Counted from the first letter of the stretch, positions 36,801 to 46,508 are shown. The stretch: 56,946 nucleotides of DNA from Okeania sp. KiyG1 (GCF_014132355.1 NZ_BLZO01000055.1:1-56946); one strand, 5' to 3'. Translations and numbers: made by a program. The notes: a model not told the origin generated them from the letters alone.

Positions 36801-37157
36801 CTTTTAAAAGTTGTAGCCTATGCTATATATAGGATTTGTGGATAAAATAAGTCTCCTTTTCTTTTATACCCGGATTTGGTCTCAGCTACTGATTGAATTA
36901 CTTCTATAGCTTTTTTCATATCTGCAGTTATATGGGCAACCCAAAAGCATTTTTCTACTTTGTACAGACGTTGCATACAACGTCCCTACCTACTCCCTAC
37001 CCAAAAATAATTTTGTGGTCTACTTAAATGAAAAGCGCTGTAATTGGAAAATTGTACTAGATTGCTTAACAAAGTTTAACTAAAATGTAAATTTTGTTAC
37101 AGAATTAAACATAGCAGTCTTGAGATAATATAAATGAAATTGTCCCAATAATCATCA
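36801..37157. other. Spacer, no gene seen
   Basis: AT-rich. CAGACGTTGCATACAACGTC near 36965-36984 is a short inverted repeat of a type common in cyanobacterial spacers. It includes the promoter region of the small gene at 37158. Confidence 0.35.
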
Positions 37158-37310
37158 ATGAACAACTTCGCTTCTTTTGTATTGCCCGCCATCTTAGGAC
37201 TAATAACTGGAGTCGGTCACGGAATCATTTCCCATAAAGCAGACCTTCCAGTATCTTTAACAGAGCAAGTTGCATTGCCCCTACAAATTGGTCAGTTCCC
37301 AGAACCTTAA
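37158..37310 (+). CDS. Small hydrophobic protein, 50 residues, unknown
   Basis: A short frame with a convincing composition: MNNFASFVLPAILGLITGVG, then HGIISHKADLPVSL, then TEQVALPLQIGQ, ending FPEP. The first ~25 residues are a hydrophobic, glycine-rich helix, so it is likely membrane-attached; the rest is polar. It resembles small conserved proteins of filamentous cyanobacteria, but the family is not recognised with certainty. There is no good Shine-Dalgarno. Another small membrane protein follows 84 bases downstream in the same direction, so the pair may be co-transcribed. Confidence 0.5.
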   Translation: MNNFASFVLPAILGLITGVGHGIISHKADLPVSLTEQVALPLQIGQFPEP

Positions 37311-37393
37311 AGATAAATTTTTATTAAAAGTATCTGTTAATACAAAAATATCTGAGATAATGAAAAAGTAAGGAATTGAGGAGACTTAGTTCT

Positions 37394-37597
37394 ATGAACT
37401 CTCAAAACTCTCAGCACTTAGATAATATATCTGCTTTAGATCGAGTTGTGGTGACATTTTTGGTAGCATTTTCTATGTTCATTGTTAGTTATAGTGCAAC
37501 CCGTGTTTATCTAACTCAATCATCTGAACAAACCCCTCAAGTTGAATCTAATGTTATTCCCCATCCAGCTTCTTTGTGGAGCGATCTGGGTCGATAA
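37394..37597 (+). CDS. Small single-helix membrane protein, unknown
   Basis: A 67-residue protein. The ATG at 37394 is chosen over an in-frame TTG at 37376, because GGAGA lies 11-15 bases upstream. A polar N-terminus (MNSQNSQHLDNISALDR) is followed by a membrane helix (VVVTFLVAFSMFIVSYSAT) and a polar C-terminus ending ASLWSDLGR. No family recognised. The topology suggests a thylakoid or plasma-membrane subunit; that is only inference. It follows the 50-residue hydrophobic protein. Confidence 0.6.
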   Translation: MNSQNSQHLDNISALDRVVVTFLVAFSMFIVSYSATRVYLTQSSEQTPQVESNVIPHPASLWSDLGR

Positions 37598-37734
37598 TTT
37601 ATACCATCGAAGCGGAGATAATCTTTGATTTTCAACACCCATAAACAAGTTATTTTTCTGAATATACTTTTATATAAGCTGTAACTTTTCAATATCAAAA
37701 TGTTACAGCTTATAATAATTTTAGATGTTATTTG

Positions 37735-37870
37735 ACATACTCCTGACGTTGCGCTTGAGCGACAACGCTGGATTCTTCAACCCGCAAAGGAGTTGCAGTT
37801 TATACAGAGGTGATGTCCTCCCCCTGTCTTTTTCAGTATACCATGTTCTGGTTCTCCCATACGGCGCTGA
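37735..37870 (-). mobile_element. IS200/IS605-family right-end relic
   Basis: On the minus strand, GGTTGAAGAATCCAGCGTTG, TCGCTCAAGCGCAACGTCAG and GAGTATGTCAAATAAC form the typical terminal hairpin (CGTTGTCG...CGCAACG) and end of an IS605-type element. GGGGGAGGACATCACCTCTG upstream would belong to the tnpB 3'/omega-RNA region. No open tnpB frame is left. Compare the second relic at 14020-14258. Confidence 0.6.
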
Positions 37871-37916
37871 ATCAAATTTGAATCCCACAGCATACCCCTG
37901 ATAACTGATAACTGTT

Positions 37917-38639
37917 TCAATTTACTCGTCCATACCGCGCCACAACCTCACTTCCACCATTCTCCTGACTTGTCAACCAAGCCCACATCTGGTCGCCCAG
38001 AGAAAAATGCCACCATTCATGTTGATGTTGCTTAAACCCCACCGATAACATCACTTCTGCCAATAACTGTCGATGTTGATGATATTTCTGAGCATCCTCA
38101 TTTTTGCTATCCAAAAAATGATTCGGATAAGAGCGGGGAGACAACTCATCAATAGGAGAACCCATATCAACAGTTTTGCCATTAGCATCCACTAAAGTTA
38201 CATCCACAGCAGCACCAGTGCTATGAGATGGTGGGGTAGCAGGGTCTAGACTAGGAGCCGCCCAAAACTGATAAACTAACTCTAAAATTTCTTGACGTTT
38301 TGCTTCTGTCAGCTCCGGACTATCTAATGTTAAACCTTCAGCTTTTACTGTTTCTACAAAAGTGTAATCTACCATAAATTTTTGTACAGCAATGGGGCGA
38401 TAAGCATCAAATATTTGGATGTGCCAATTGGGATATTTTTGTTGTAGTTTGGTTTGAGCTGCCATCAAACGATCTAATACTTTTTGACGTAAAAAATAAG
38501 GTGAATTTGCTGGAGATAAATGATAAGGTGCGCCTAATTTTTGATAGGGATGGGGTGATTCAATGGCAAATTTTTCTAAGGGAATTGGGATGAGTGGTTC
38601 GTGACATTCTTGGATTTTAATTTTCTGGTATGGTTTCAT
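37917..38639 (-). CDS. M15 family D-alanyl-D-alanine dipeptidase (VanX/DdpX-like)
   Basis: A 240-residue zinc peptidase. Zn ligands and catalytic residues are in family positions: His139 and Asp146 in SHSTGAAVDVTL, and Glu208 with His211 in HEWWHF. The arginine motif FDAYRPIAVQ (about 80-90) stabilises the transition state, as in VanX. No signal peptide is evident, so it is likely cytoplasmic. It would hydrolyse D-Ala-D-Ala or other dipeptides for peptidoglycan turnover. There is no vanH/vanA partner, so antibiotic resistance is not implied. Length and motifs are complete. Confidence 0.9.
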   Translation of the reverse strand: MKPYQKIKIQECHEPLIPIPLEKFAIESPHPYQKLGAPYHLSPANSPYFLRQKVLDRLMAAQTKLQQKYPNWHIQIFDAYRPIAVQKFMVDYTFVETVKAEGLTLDSPELTEAKRQEILELVYQFWAAPSLDPATPPSHSTGAAVDVTLVDANGKTVDMGSPIDELSPRSYPNHFLDSKNEDAQKYHQHRQLLAEVMLSVGFKQHQHEWWHFSLGDQMWAWLTSQENGGSEVVARYGRVN

Positions 38640-39084
38640 TATAAATTGGCACTCAGTTATCAGTAGTCAGCTTACAATTATCAGGTGGAAGTACTCAATT
38701 ATTGCTAAATTTAAAGCAATATTTTACATTTAGTAGCTTGGGTTGAAAATTTTTAGGGCGGTTATTTGCAGGATAAACCTAACACGATATCTGATTTTGT
38801 TGGGTTGCACTACCGTTTAACCCAACCTACAGTATTATAACTTCCCATTACCTAATTTCAAACTTCTGTAAAATCTAAAATAAATTCCGGCAATACATTT
38901 TCCCCATATTAACTATTAGGATTTTCCCATATTTATACTTAATTATTTTTCGATAAATCTCAAATTTCCAATTTTTACTATCAATTAAATAACCCTATTT
39001 TGCACCATTTAATTGACATTTGACTTCAAGTATGATAGTTTACAGCTCAAGACATAACCGAGAAAATACAACAGGAGAAAAATT
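38640..39084. other. Spacer with GTTGGGTT hairpin repeat
   Basis: 38795-38832 is the common cyanobacterial spacer repeat GTTGGGTTGCACTACCGTTT..AACCCAACCTAC, an inverted repeat (GTTGGGTT/AACCCAAC). The stretch before the EF-hand gene is AT-rich, and a Shine-Dalgarno (CAGGAGAA) lies at about 39071-39078. Confidence 0.5.
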
Positions 39085-39624
39085 ATGTTATCACCGTTTG
39101 TGCAACGCAAACTTGCTTCGGCATTTTATAAGTATGACCAAGAGAAAAATGGACTGCTAGAAAAGGAAGACTTGCAGCTAATTGCCAAAAGAATAGCTGA
39201 GTCTTTTGGTCTCAAAAAGGAAGATAGCAAATATCAGGAAATTCTTGATACCTATGCTAAAGTTTGGGATCATTATTTGAGTGCTGCTGATACAGATGGA
39301 GATGGAAAAGTTTCTCTAATTGAATTTTTGGAAGTTCGAGAAAAAATGCCACCCAGTCAACTAGAAAAAAATCAAGAAGTCAACAAACTAATGTTTGATT
39401 GCTTGGATATAGATGGAAGTGGCACAATTAGTTTTAAAGAATATGAGATATTTTTGAAAGCTCTGGGAGAAACCAACGAGGAAAGCATTAAACGTGCGTT
39501 TGAAAGTATAGATATCAACAAGAATGGTTCGATATCACGAGATGAATATGCTAAAATCCGTAGCGACTATGGGTCTTCGGAAGACCCAGAAGATCCATCG
39601 AAGTGGTTTTTGGGAAGCTTCTAA
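39085..39624 (+). CDS. Four-EF-hand calcium-binding protein (calerythrin/SCP-like)
   Basis: A 179-residue protein with four EF-hand loops at residues 18-29 (DQEKNGLLEKED), 69-80 (DTDGDGKVSLIE), 108-119 (DIDGSGTISFKE) and 143-154 (DINKNGSISRDE). Loops 2 to 4 have the full set of Ca2+ ligands. Loop 1 has a lysine at a ligand position and may be weaker. The arrangement matches calerythrin and sarcoplasmic-type calcium-binding proteins, which act as Ca2+ buffers or sensors in the cytoplasm. CAGGAG is 8 bases before the ATG. It is followed by a fatty acyl-AMP ligase, and EF-hand proteins of this kind do occur near natural-product genes, but no link is proven. Confidence 0.92.
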   Translation: MLSPFVQRKLASAFYKYDQEKNGLLEKEDLQLIAKRIAESFGLKKEDSKYQEILDTYAKVWDHYLSAADTDGDGKVSLIEFLEVREKMPPSQLEKNQEVNKLMFDCLDIDGSGTISFKEYEIFLKALGETNEESIKRAFESIDINKNGSISRDEYAKIRSDYGSSEDPEDPSKWFLGSF

Positions 39625-39870
39625 CACTGGTCGCAGCTAGTCAGTAGACTTGTCGCTTTATAACTTAAAAAATCCCCAAAAACCTTGTTCTATAAGGATT
39701 GTAGCTATTGCCAACAAAAATACCTTGGAATGATTGCTCTGTCTAGGTTGGAGCGATTTTTTCCCTCTATTTAGCGACAACTCTAGTAATGAGTGACAGG
39801 CAATGCATGATTGCTCCTTCTCCTCGCTCAATTTGATATATATAAATTTTTGCCAACACCGATCGAAAAA

Positions 39871-41595
39871 ATGTTTTCTCACCAAAAAGAAGATTTAGCT
39901 CAAACCAGAGCGATCGCCTATGGAGGAACGGTAAATTTCTCAGAAAACAGTCCAACTATCCTCGGAGAAATTTTACAAAAAGCAGCTACTACAGAGTAAG
40001 GAATAACTTACATCCAACCAGATAAGTCTGAGACATTTCAATCCTATAAAGACTTATTTTTAGAAGCGCAACGAATTCTGTCTGGTCTAAGAAAACTAGG
40101 ATTGCAACCTCAAGATAAAGTAGTTTTTCAAATTGAATCTTATCAAGACTCGCTCAGTGCTTTTTGGGGATGCGTACTAGGCGGTTTTGTCCCAGTTCCT
40201 GTAGCTGGTATCGTTAATATTAACGATAAACAAGTCAACAGAACCATGGGGAAACTTTGCCATACCTTACAGATGCTGGAACAACCATTATTGTTGACAG
40301 ATGCTAGTTTTGCTGCGGAGATTCCTAATTTGCCAAAACTTTTGCAGCTCGGAAAGTTTCAGGTGCGGACAGTTGCAGAGTTGTGCGACTGCGAACCAGA
40401 CTCCAACTTTTACCATAGTCAACCGGATGATGTTGCTGTTATGATGTTGACTTCGGGTAGTACAGGTATGCCAAAAGGAGTTTTACTGAGCCACAAAAAT
40501 TTGTTGAGCCAAACTATGGGTTCAGTGCAAATGAACGGTTTTACCAGAGAAGATATTAGCTTAAACTGGGTTCCGATAGATCATGTAGCAGGGCTGATAT
40601 ATTTCCATATTCGGGATGTTTATCTAGGAAGTAGACAGATACATTTTCCTTTGCAATTATTTCTACAAGAACCGCTTATTTGGCTAGATTTAATCGATAG
40701 ATTTCGGGTTAGCATCGCCTTCGGCCCGAATTTTGCATATAGCTTGGTTAATGACTGTGCTGATGCGAACCCAAAAGGGCAATGGAATTTATCGTCGATG
40801 AAATATTTCTTAAACGGAGCTGAAACCATTGTTGCAAAGACAGCACGGCGTTTTTTGCAACGACTGACTCCTCACCGACTAGCACCTACAACTATGCGTC
40901 CTTCTTGGGGAATGGCAGAAGTATCCTCCGGCATCACTTTTTCCAATAACTTTTCGCTCTCATCAACCACAGACGACGATCTATTTGTAGAAGTTGGAGC
41001 GCCCATTCCTGGAGTTGACCTGCGAATTGTAGATGACCAAAACCAGGTAGTTGCAGAGGGAGAAATTGGTGCATTACAGGTTAAGGGGTTAACGGTAACA
41101 TCTGGTTATTATCAAAATCAGGAGGCGAACCAACAAGCTTTCACTGAGGATGGATGGTTCAACACGGGAGACTTGGGGTTTCTCAAGGATGGGCGTTTAA
41201 CCATTACTGGGCGGCAGAAAGATGTGATTATTATTAGTGCTGAAAATTACTATAGCCACGATATTGAAGCTGCCGTGGAAGAAGTTGAAGGAGTTGAAGT
41301 TACTTCTACTGCTGCCTGTGCGGTCAGAAAACCTGGGGACAATACTGATAGATTAGCAATCTTTTTCAGTGCAACTGAGACTAAGGATAATTCCTTAAAC
41401 GCACTGATACAGAAAATTCAGAACAATGTTGTCGAAAAGATTGGGGTGAATCCAGATTTCCTAATTCCGGTGTCCAAAGAGACAATTCCGAAAACAGCGA
41501 TCGGCAAAATTCAGCGTCAGGAACTCAGAAAAAGGTTTGAAGCGGGTGAATTTAATGAGGAGTCAGGAGTCAGGAGTCATATAGAATCCGGTTGA
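39871..41595 (+). pseudogene. Fatty acyl-AMP ligase (FAAL/FadD32-like), nearly complete but with one in-frame TAA
   Basis: An adenylating enzyme that activates a fatty acid as acyl-AMP for transfer to an acyl carrier protein. From ATG 39871 the frame runs to a TAA at 39997-39999 and then continues without a break (GITYIQPDKSETFQSYKDL, LRKLGLQPQDKVVFQ), giving 574 positions, the normal FAAL length. The adenylation motif LTSGSTGMPKGVLLSHKN starts about 117 residues after the internal start at 40102; YFLNGAETI, FNTGDLGFLKDGRLTITGR and KTAIGKIQRQELRKRF follow. The TAA lies where relatives usually have a Lys (APEKGI). A shorter 497-residue protein could start at 40102, but it would miss part of the substrate lobe. 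No PKS/NRPS or acyl carrier gene is in view. The C-terminus EESGVRSHIESG is encoded by GGAGTCA and ATCCGGTTGA repeats. Confidence 0.82.
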
Positions 41596-42146
41596 ATAGT
41601 TATTTTATAGTTGGGAATAGGGGAGTGGGGGAGATTATATCAAATCCGGTTGAATACTTACTATATAGTTGAGAGTAGGGGAGTGGGGGAGTGGGGGGAG
41701 TGGGGGAGTGGGGGAGATTAGATAGACATCATTGGACAAGAGATAATCGAGGGCTGTTTGTTTGATAGTAGTCAATTCTAACATATAGGTACGATCTTCA
41801 AATATTTACATAGGCAGTATGGTTAACTTTCAGCCAATCGCCGAGAAAGCGATGCCTTCGGCTAGCTTCGCAATCGCGTCATTATTGGTATTGCTTCCTC
41901 GCTGCTATAAATTTCTAATACCGCTTCGATTACTGGATTAATAATCCACCCCAAGCCAGTAATAGAGAAAAAACGAGCGCAGCGATCGCCTCTCTACTTA
42001 ACAGCAATAAGGCAAATCGAAGTTAGGTGCAAGCTATGAGGAATTTGTTGGGAATACAGTTCTTTCTCGGTATATTTGTAGGGTGAACAAGCCTAGGTCG
42101 GAAAATTCTCAATTCTTTCATTAGACCTTGCCCACCCTACGCAGCT
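41596..42146. repeat. Spacer with heptamer array
   Basis: AATCCGGTTGAATA.TTATT blocks (41584-41600, 41642-41665, also at 524-550) and GGGGGAGTG/GGGGAGTA arrays (41618-41630, 41670-41718). 41930-42000 reads on the minus strand as a short coding-like stretch (GLGWIINPVIEAVLEIYSSEE), possibly a gene scrap; not recognised. Confidence 0.5.
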
Positions 42147-43304
42147 TCATCGTGAGTGATGAAAGCGTAGATTATCTCTACTCAATTGATCGAGCTTGGT
42201 CACTCCCATCAATTTCATATCACGCTCAATCTCAGTGCGCATATTACCTAAAACACGCTCAACTCCTGCTCTCCCAGCAGCGGCCAATGCAAAAAGATAG
42301 AATCGCCCACCTGAACATGCTTTAGCTCCAACAGATAGCGCCTTAAGCACATGGGTACCGCGCTGAATACCACCTTCGCAAATGACATCAATTTTATCCC
42401 CAACAGCATCACAAATTTCTGCGAGTTGATCAAAGGGGCTACGGCAACCATCGAGCTGACGGCCACCGTGGTTAGAAACCATAATACCCGTACAACCAAT
42501 ATCAACAGCACGCTTGGCATCTTCCACACTCATTATCCCTTTCAGTGCAAACTGCCCATTCCACTGTGAGCAGAGTTTTTCAGCATCATTCCAATTCATG
42601 GATTGATCTAGCATCGTTGAGAAGTAATCGCCAACAGAGACTGCTAAATTCGTTCCCTGCGAGACATAGCCAGACAAATGTGGCATATCGAACTTTTCTT
42701 TTGTCAAAAAGTTCCAAGCCCATGCTGGGTGCGTCGCAAAACTCATTAAGGAGTCAAGTGTTAATTTGGGTGGCGAAGTAAATCCGGTACGCAAATCCCG
42801 CTCGCGATTACCACCAGTAATGGTATCGACAGTTAATGCCAACACATTAAAGTTTGCTGCTCGTGCACGTTCAAGCAACGCATCATTCAAGCCGCGGTCT
42901 TTATGGAAGTAGAACTGAAACATCTTCGGCGTGTTTGCGATTTTTGAGATTTCTTCAACGGTGACAGTCGCCAGTGAAGACACCCCAAACATCGTGCCAT
43001 ATTCTGCAGCAGCTCTCGCAACCGCACGCTCTCCTTCGTGATGAAAAAGGCGTTGCAATGCTGTCGGGGCACAGTAGATAGGCATATCTAGTTTTTGCCC
43101 CATCACCTCAACTGACATATCCACATTTTCCACACCGACAAGCACGTTCGGAATAAGATCGCATTCTTCATAGGCTTGAGTGTTGCGCCGATAAGTCTGT
43201 TCATCATCGGCCGCTCCATCGATGTAATTAAAAATTGGTCCTGGTAGTCGGCGTTTCGCTAATTTTCGGAAATCCTGAAAATTGTGACAGTCATTCAATC
43301 CCAT
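42147..43304 (-). CDS. FMN-dependent alpha-hydroxy-acid dehydrogenase/oxidase (LldD-like)
   Basis: About 385 residues from ATG 43304 (an ATG at 43313 would add three). It has the family TIM barrel: the opening DFRKLAKRRLPGPIFNYIDG, YCAPTALQRLFHHEGE, and the signature SNHGGRQLDG containing active-site base His282, followed by Arg285 (both numbered from ATG 43313) that binds the substrate carboxylate. ICEGGIQRGTHVLKAL is the phosphate-binding strand for FMN. It oxidises an L-2-hydroxy acid such as L-lactate or glycolate. The sequence reads more like proteobacterial LldD-type enzymes than like the usual cyanobacterial glycolate/lactate oxidase, and codon choice is more GC-rich than in neighbours, which hints at transfer. 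The bases around the FMN site are complete, so the gene appears intact. Confidence 0.85.
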   Translation of the reverse strand: MGLNDCHNFQDFRKLAKRRLPGPIFNYIDGAADDEQTYRRNTQAYEECDLIPNVLVGVENVDMSVEVMGQKLDMPIYCAPTALQRLFHHEGERAVARAAAEYGTMFGVSSLATVTVEEISKIANTPKMFQFYFHKDRGLNDALLERARAANFNVLALTVDTITGGNRERDLRTGFTSPPKLTLDSLMSFATHPAWAWNFLTKEKFDMPHLSGYVSQGTNLAVSVGDYFSTMLDQSMNWNDAEKLCSQWNGQFALKGIMSVEDAKRAVDIGCTGIMVSNHGGRQLDGCRSPFDQLAEICDAVGDKIDVICEGGIQRGTHVLKALSVGAKACSGGRFYLFALAAAGRAGVERVLGNMRTEIERDMKLMGVTKLDQLSRDNLRFHHSR

Positions 43305-44033
43305 AAAATACATTCAGTCAGATTTATGTTTACTAGGCAGTCCATAAAGTAAAATTAAGATTGCTACTATATTATCTGCTTTTAAGTATTATAATAGTTA
43401 TTCCCTTCAATTGTTGTCTTCAGGTTGGATCAGGTTAAGCCAGTTTTGGTATAGGTTTCGGGGTGCTTGTCACCCCGTGAGAAGTTCGTCGGCAGTATCA
43501 AATGCTACTCACACGCCGATAATTGAAAGGAATGCTTCATTAGTAATACGCTTTGAAGTACGAAATGTGGGTTGATGATTGAAGTTGGTTGAGTCGAGAT
43601 TAAAAAAATTAGTGCTAAGAGCTGATTTATAAAGTAAATCTTAAGGCCCTGAATTACTTGCTATTCTTAGGTTTTAAGAGTTATTTTTAAGTAAATTTAT
43701 AAGTTCTAAAAGCTAGTTCAATAATTGATAATTGATAATTGATAATTGATAATTGATAATTACCTCTCCCTAAAAGGAAGAGGATTGAATAAAAGGAAAA
43801 AAAGAAATTTTTTCCCCTTGAAAGGGGAGGCTTTAAACCTGAATTATTTAATTATTGAATTATTGAATTATTAATTCTTCGGTAATATAAGACTTTTAGC
43901 GAAGTTTACAAATCAGCTCTAACTCGAAAAATTCAGAAATTGGGTTTGGAAATTGTCTTATTTAAGGAGAGAGGATCGAAATTAACATTTTGTCCAAACT
44001 CCAATCAGAAGGACAAAACCAATTTCATTTTTT
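43305..44033. other. Spacer with hairpins and repeats
   Basis: No gene. CGGGGTGCTTGTCACCCCG (about 43459-43477) is a perfect hairpin. AATTGATAATTGATAATTG heptamers (43730-43765) and CCCCTTGAAAGGGGAGGCTT (43815-43835) are a repeat also seen at 12945-13020. The end holds the duplicated leader of the sigma-factor gene. Confidence 0.5.
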
Positions 44034-46508
44034 ATGACCTCCAGCACTGCAAATACAAGACGAAACTTAATGGATCATGCTGGGACAGAGAACGATCGCT
44101 CCCATATTCTCTCCCAGTTTTGGCAGCAATGGCAAGAAAGTCGAGGCCTGCTTTATCGCTGCTGTCTCAAGATGATGAATTCTAACCCAATGGATGCCGA
44201 GGATGCTCTGAGTCAGGCAATGGTAAAAGCTTGGGAAAAGGTGCAAAAGTTCGGGGAAAAAATTACTAATTTAAAGGCTTGGTTGTATCAGGTAACTCGT
44301 AATTTTTGCATCGATCTTATCCGTAAAGGTTCTCGTGCTGCTGTGGGTGTTGAAAGTATTGAATGGGTGGGTAATACTGAGGAAGTTATTACTACAGGAA
44401 CGGTTGAATGTCCAGAGTCAGTTCTGGAGAGAGAGGAGAGGTCCGAACGGATACGAGGAGCGATCGCTGAGTTGCCGGAAAAGTATCGAGAGACGTTTAT
44501 TTTGCATTTTTATCGGGAGCTTTCCCATAAAGAAATTGCCGAACAGCAAGGGATATCTTATGATAATGTCTGCAAGCGGATCTCTTTGGCACGGAAACGC
44601 CTTAAAGAGAAGTTGAGTGCCTATTTTCTAGAGTCGGAGTCGGAAGTAAGTGCAAAAGGCCATTCGTCCCTACAGATGTCAGTGGAGAGTCAGTTTCCTA
44701 CTCCAGAAGAAAATGGGGAAAAACAGCAGCAGATAAGGTCGCAAGATGATAAGAGTGTTTTGGAGACGCAGACTGTATCGGTTGAAAGTGAGATAGCAAA
44801 AGTTCAACCATTTCCCAAGAATAATGCTATGTTTGGTTGCCATTCCATTACTCCATCAGGCGATCGCCCTATTTCTCCATCACAACCAAAGGCAGAAAAG
44901 CATGAGACTGTTGATTGTTTTGGTGAGTTAGATCGAGTTCGGATAATTAGTTATGAAAAAACCGATCTTCGTTACACAGAGGAAATCTCTCTATTTTCTC
45001 CTTTCCCCGCTCCTTTATTTATAAGTATTCAACGGTCGATGAGATTAAAGGCGATCGTGGGGTTGAATATTACTGATGTGGTTAATGTTAGTAGAGACCC
45101 ACCTTTTTTATCCAGACTTTCTGTTTTTTGGCAGAATTTTATGCAGGGTGTGGGATGGAAGGGAGGAGGAGGGGCGATAATCCGAAGGAAAAAATCAATT
45201 TCATTTTTTCTGACCTCCAGCACTGCAAATATAAGACGAGACTTAATGGATAATGCGGAAACACAGAGCGATCGCTCCCATCTAATCTCTCAGTTTTGGC
45301 AGCAATGGCAAGAAAGTCGAGACCAGCTTTATCGCTGCTGTCTCAAGATGATGAATTTTAACCCAATGGATGCCGAGGATGCTCTGAGTCAGGCAATGGT
45401 GAAAGCTTGGGAAAAGGTGCAAAAGTTCGGGGAAAAAATTACTAATTTAAAGGCTTGGTTGTATCAGGTAACTCGTAATTTTTGTATCGATCTTATCCGC
45501 AAACGCTCGAAGGAAGCGGCGGGTACAGATAGTCTCGAATGGGTGGGAGCAACAGAGAATGCGATAGCACCCCGTGGGGTGGATGCCCCGGAACAGATTT
45601 TGGAGAGAGAAGAGCAAGTAATAGTGATTCGGGCGGCGATCGAGGCTTTACCTGAACTGTTGCACGAGACATTTAGTTTGCATTTTTATCGACAACTCAG
45701 TCATCAGGATATAGCCTCGGAACAAGGGATATCCTACGAGAATGTTTGCAAGCGAATCTGTTTGGCACGGAAACATCTGAAACAGCAGTTGAGTGACTAT
45801 ATCCGAGGCAATGATAACGATGTAAGGGGGATTAGTGCGCAGAGCGTTTGTCGCACGAAGAAGGAAATAGGGCATACGGCGAAAAATGAGGCAAAAGCCG
45901 AACACGCGAATCAGCTTTTGGCGATACCGCCAGAATCGATCAATTTGCCGTCGGCGGTTGCAATAGAGGCAGAAATCCCTGCATCGGCAGAGCGTTTTGT
46001 GGAACCATCGGTCGTTGCTGAACAGGCAATAATGGAAAAGGTGATTGTCGCGGCAGAAGGAGATGGTGTTGAGAGAGTGGAAGCGGACGACCCGGATGCG
46101 GAAGCGTGTGCTGTAGTGTCTGGGGTGAGTGTGTGGACTAATGTTGTTAGTACTCGCTGGATAATGCCGCACCGGCCATCGGCCAACGATGTGCCTTCGA
46201 GTGGGATGGCTCAGTTGAAGGAAAGGGTAAGGAATATGAACCAGGTGACACTTCCCATCCTTGATCTCGTGGTTTCGTGGTTGAGGCGATCCGCTCATAA
46301 CTCAGCCATTTATATATGTTCAATATCATCGCACTTTACACCATTCTGTTCGTGCCGAGCGTGTTATGAGCCAAAAATCGGGCCGCCTAAATCAAGACTT
46401 AGGCCACGAAGTCAGCCACGTGCCATACCCACAAGCAGGGGTAACGACAGCCAAATCAAACATCAAGCCCTAGAACCACCCGATACTCAGCATGTTCTAC
46501 TAGTTTAG
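44034..46508 (+). CDS. Double sigma factor: two tandem sigma-70/ECF-type units fused in one frame
   Basis: An 824-residue frame in which two sigma factors follow each other. Unit 1 (about 13-195): region 2 with NPMDAEDALSQAMVKAWEKV and LKAWLYQVTRNFCIDLIRK, region 4 with LPEKYRETFILHFYRELSHKE and GISYDNVCKRISLARKRL. Unit 2 (about 405-590) repeats both. In region 2 the two are nearly identical, even in DNA; region 4 has drifted (LPELLHETFSLHFYRQLSHQ). The duplicated DNA begins just upstream of the first ATG (AATTTCATTTTTTATGACC) and recurs at ~45199 with CTG in place of that ATG, so the second start codon is lost and unit 1's tail (~200 polar residues) reads straight into unit 2. An internal ATG at 45246 could still start unit 2 alone, and ATG 44070 may be the real start of unit 1. 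The last ~230 residues are unrecognised. Target promoters are unknown. Confidence 0.85.
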   Translation: MTSSTANTRRNLMDHAGTENDRSHILSQFWQQWQESRGLLYRCCLKMMNSNPMDAEDALSQAMVKAWEKVQKFGEKITNLKAWLYQVTRNFCIDLIRKGSRAAVGVESIEWVGNTEEVITTGTVECPESVLEREERSERIRGAIAELPEKYRETFILHFYRELSHKEIAEQQGISYDNVCKRISLARKRLKEKLSAYFLESESEVSAKGHSSLQMSVESQFPTPEENGEKQQQIRSQDDKSVLETQTVSVESEIAKVQPFPKNNAMFGCHSITPSGDRPISPSQPKAEKHETVDCFGELDRVRIISYEKTDLRYTEEISLFSPFPAPLFISIQRSMRLKAIVGLNITDVVNVSRDPPFLSRLSVFWQNFMQGVGWKGGGGAIIRRKKSISFFLTSSTANIRRDLMDNAETQSDRSHLISQFWQQWQESRDQLYRCCLKMMNFNPMDAEDALSQAMVKAWEKVQKFGEKITNLKAWLYQVTRNFCIDLIRKRSKEAAGTDSLEWVGATENAIAPRGVDAPEQILEREEQVIVIRAAIEALPELLHETFSLHFYRQLSHQDIASEQGISYENVCKRICLARKHLKQQLSDYIRGNDNDVRGISAQSVCRTKKEIGHTAKNEAKAEHANQLLAIPPESINLPSAVAIEAEIPASAERFVEPSVVAEQAIMEKVIVAAEGDGVERVEADDPDAEACAVVSGVSVWTNVVSTRWIMPHRPSANDVPSSGMAQLKERVRNMNQVTLPILDLVVSWLRRSAHNSAIYICSISSHFTPFCSCRACYEPKIGPPKSRLRPRSQPRAIPTSRGNDSQIKHQALEPPDTQHVLLV

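Noticed and set aside
37917-38639. Vancomycin-resistance operon
   Set aside because: Only the VanX-like dipeptidase is present; no vanH, vanA-type ligase or vanRS is adjacent. Such peptidases are common housekeeping enzymes.
42147-42569. Short plus- and minus-strand frames inside the hydroxy-acid dehydrogenase
   Set aside because: They overlap the conserved SNHGGRQLD region in other frames and carry no recognisable motif.
45648-46298. Long minus-strand open frame opposite the second sigma unit
   Set aside because: It is antisense to conserved sigma region 4 and has a composition (Arg/His/Cys-rich) typical of a shadow frame.
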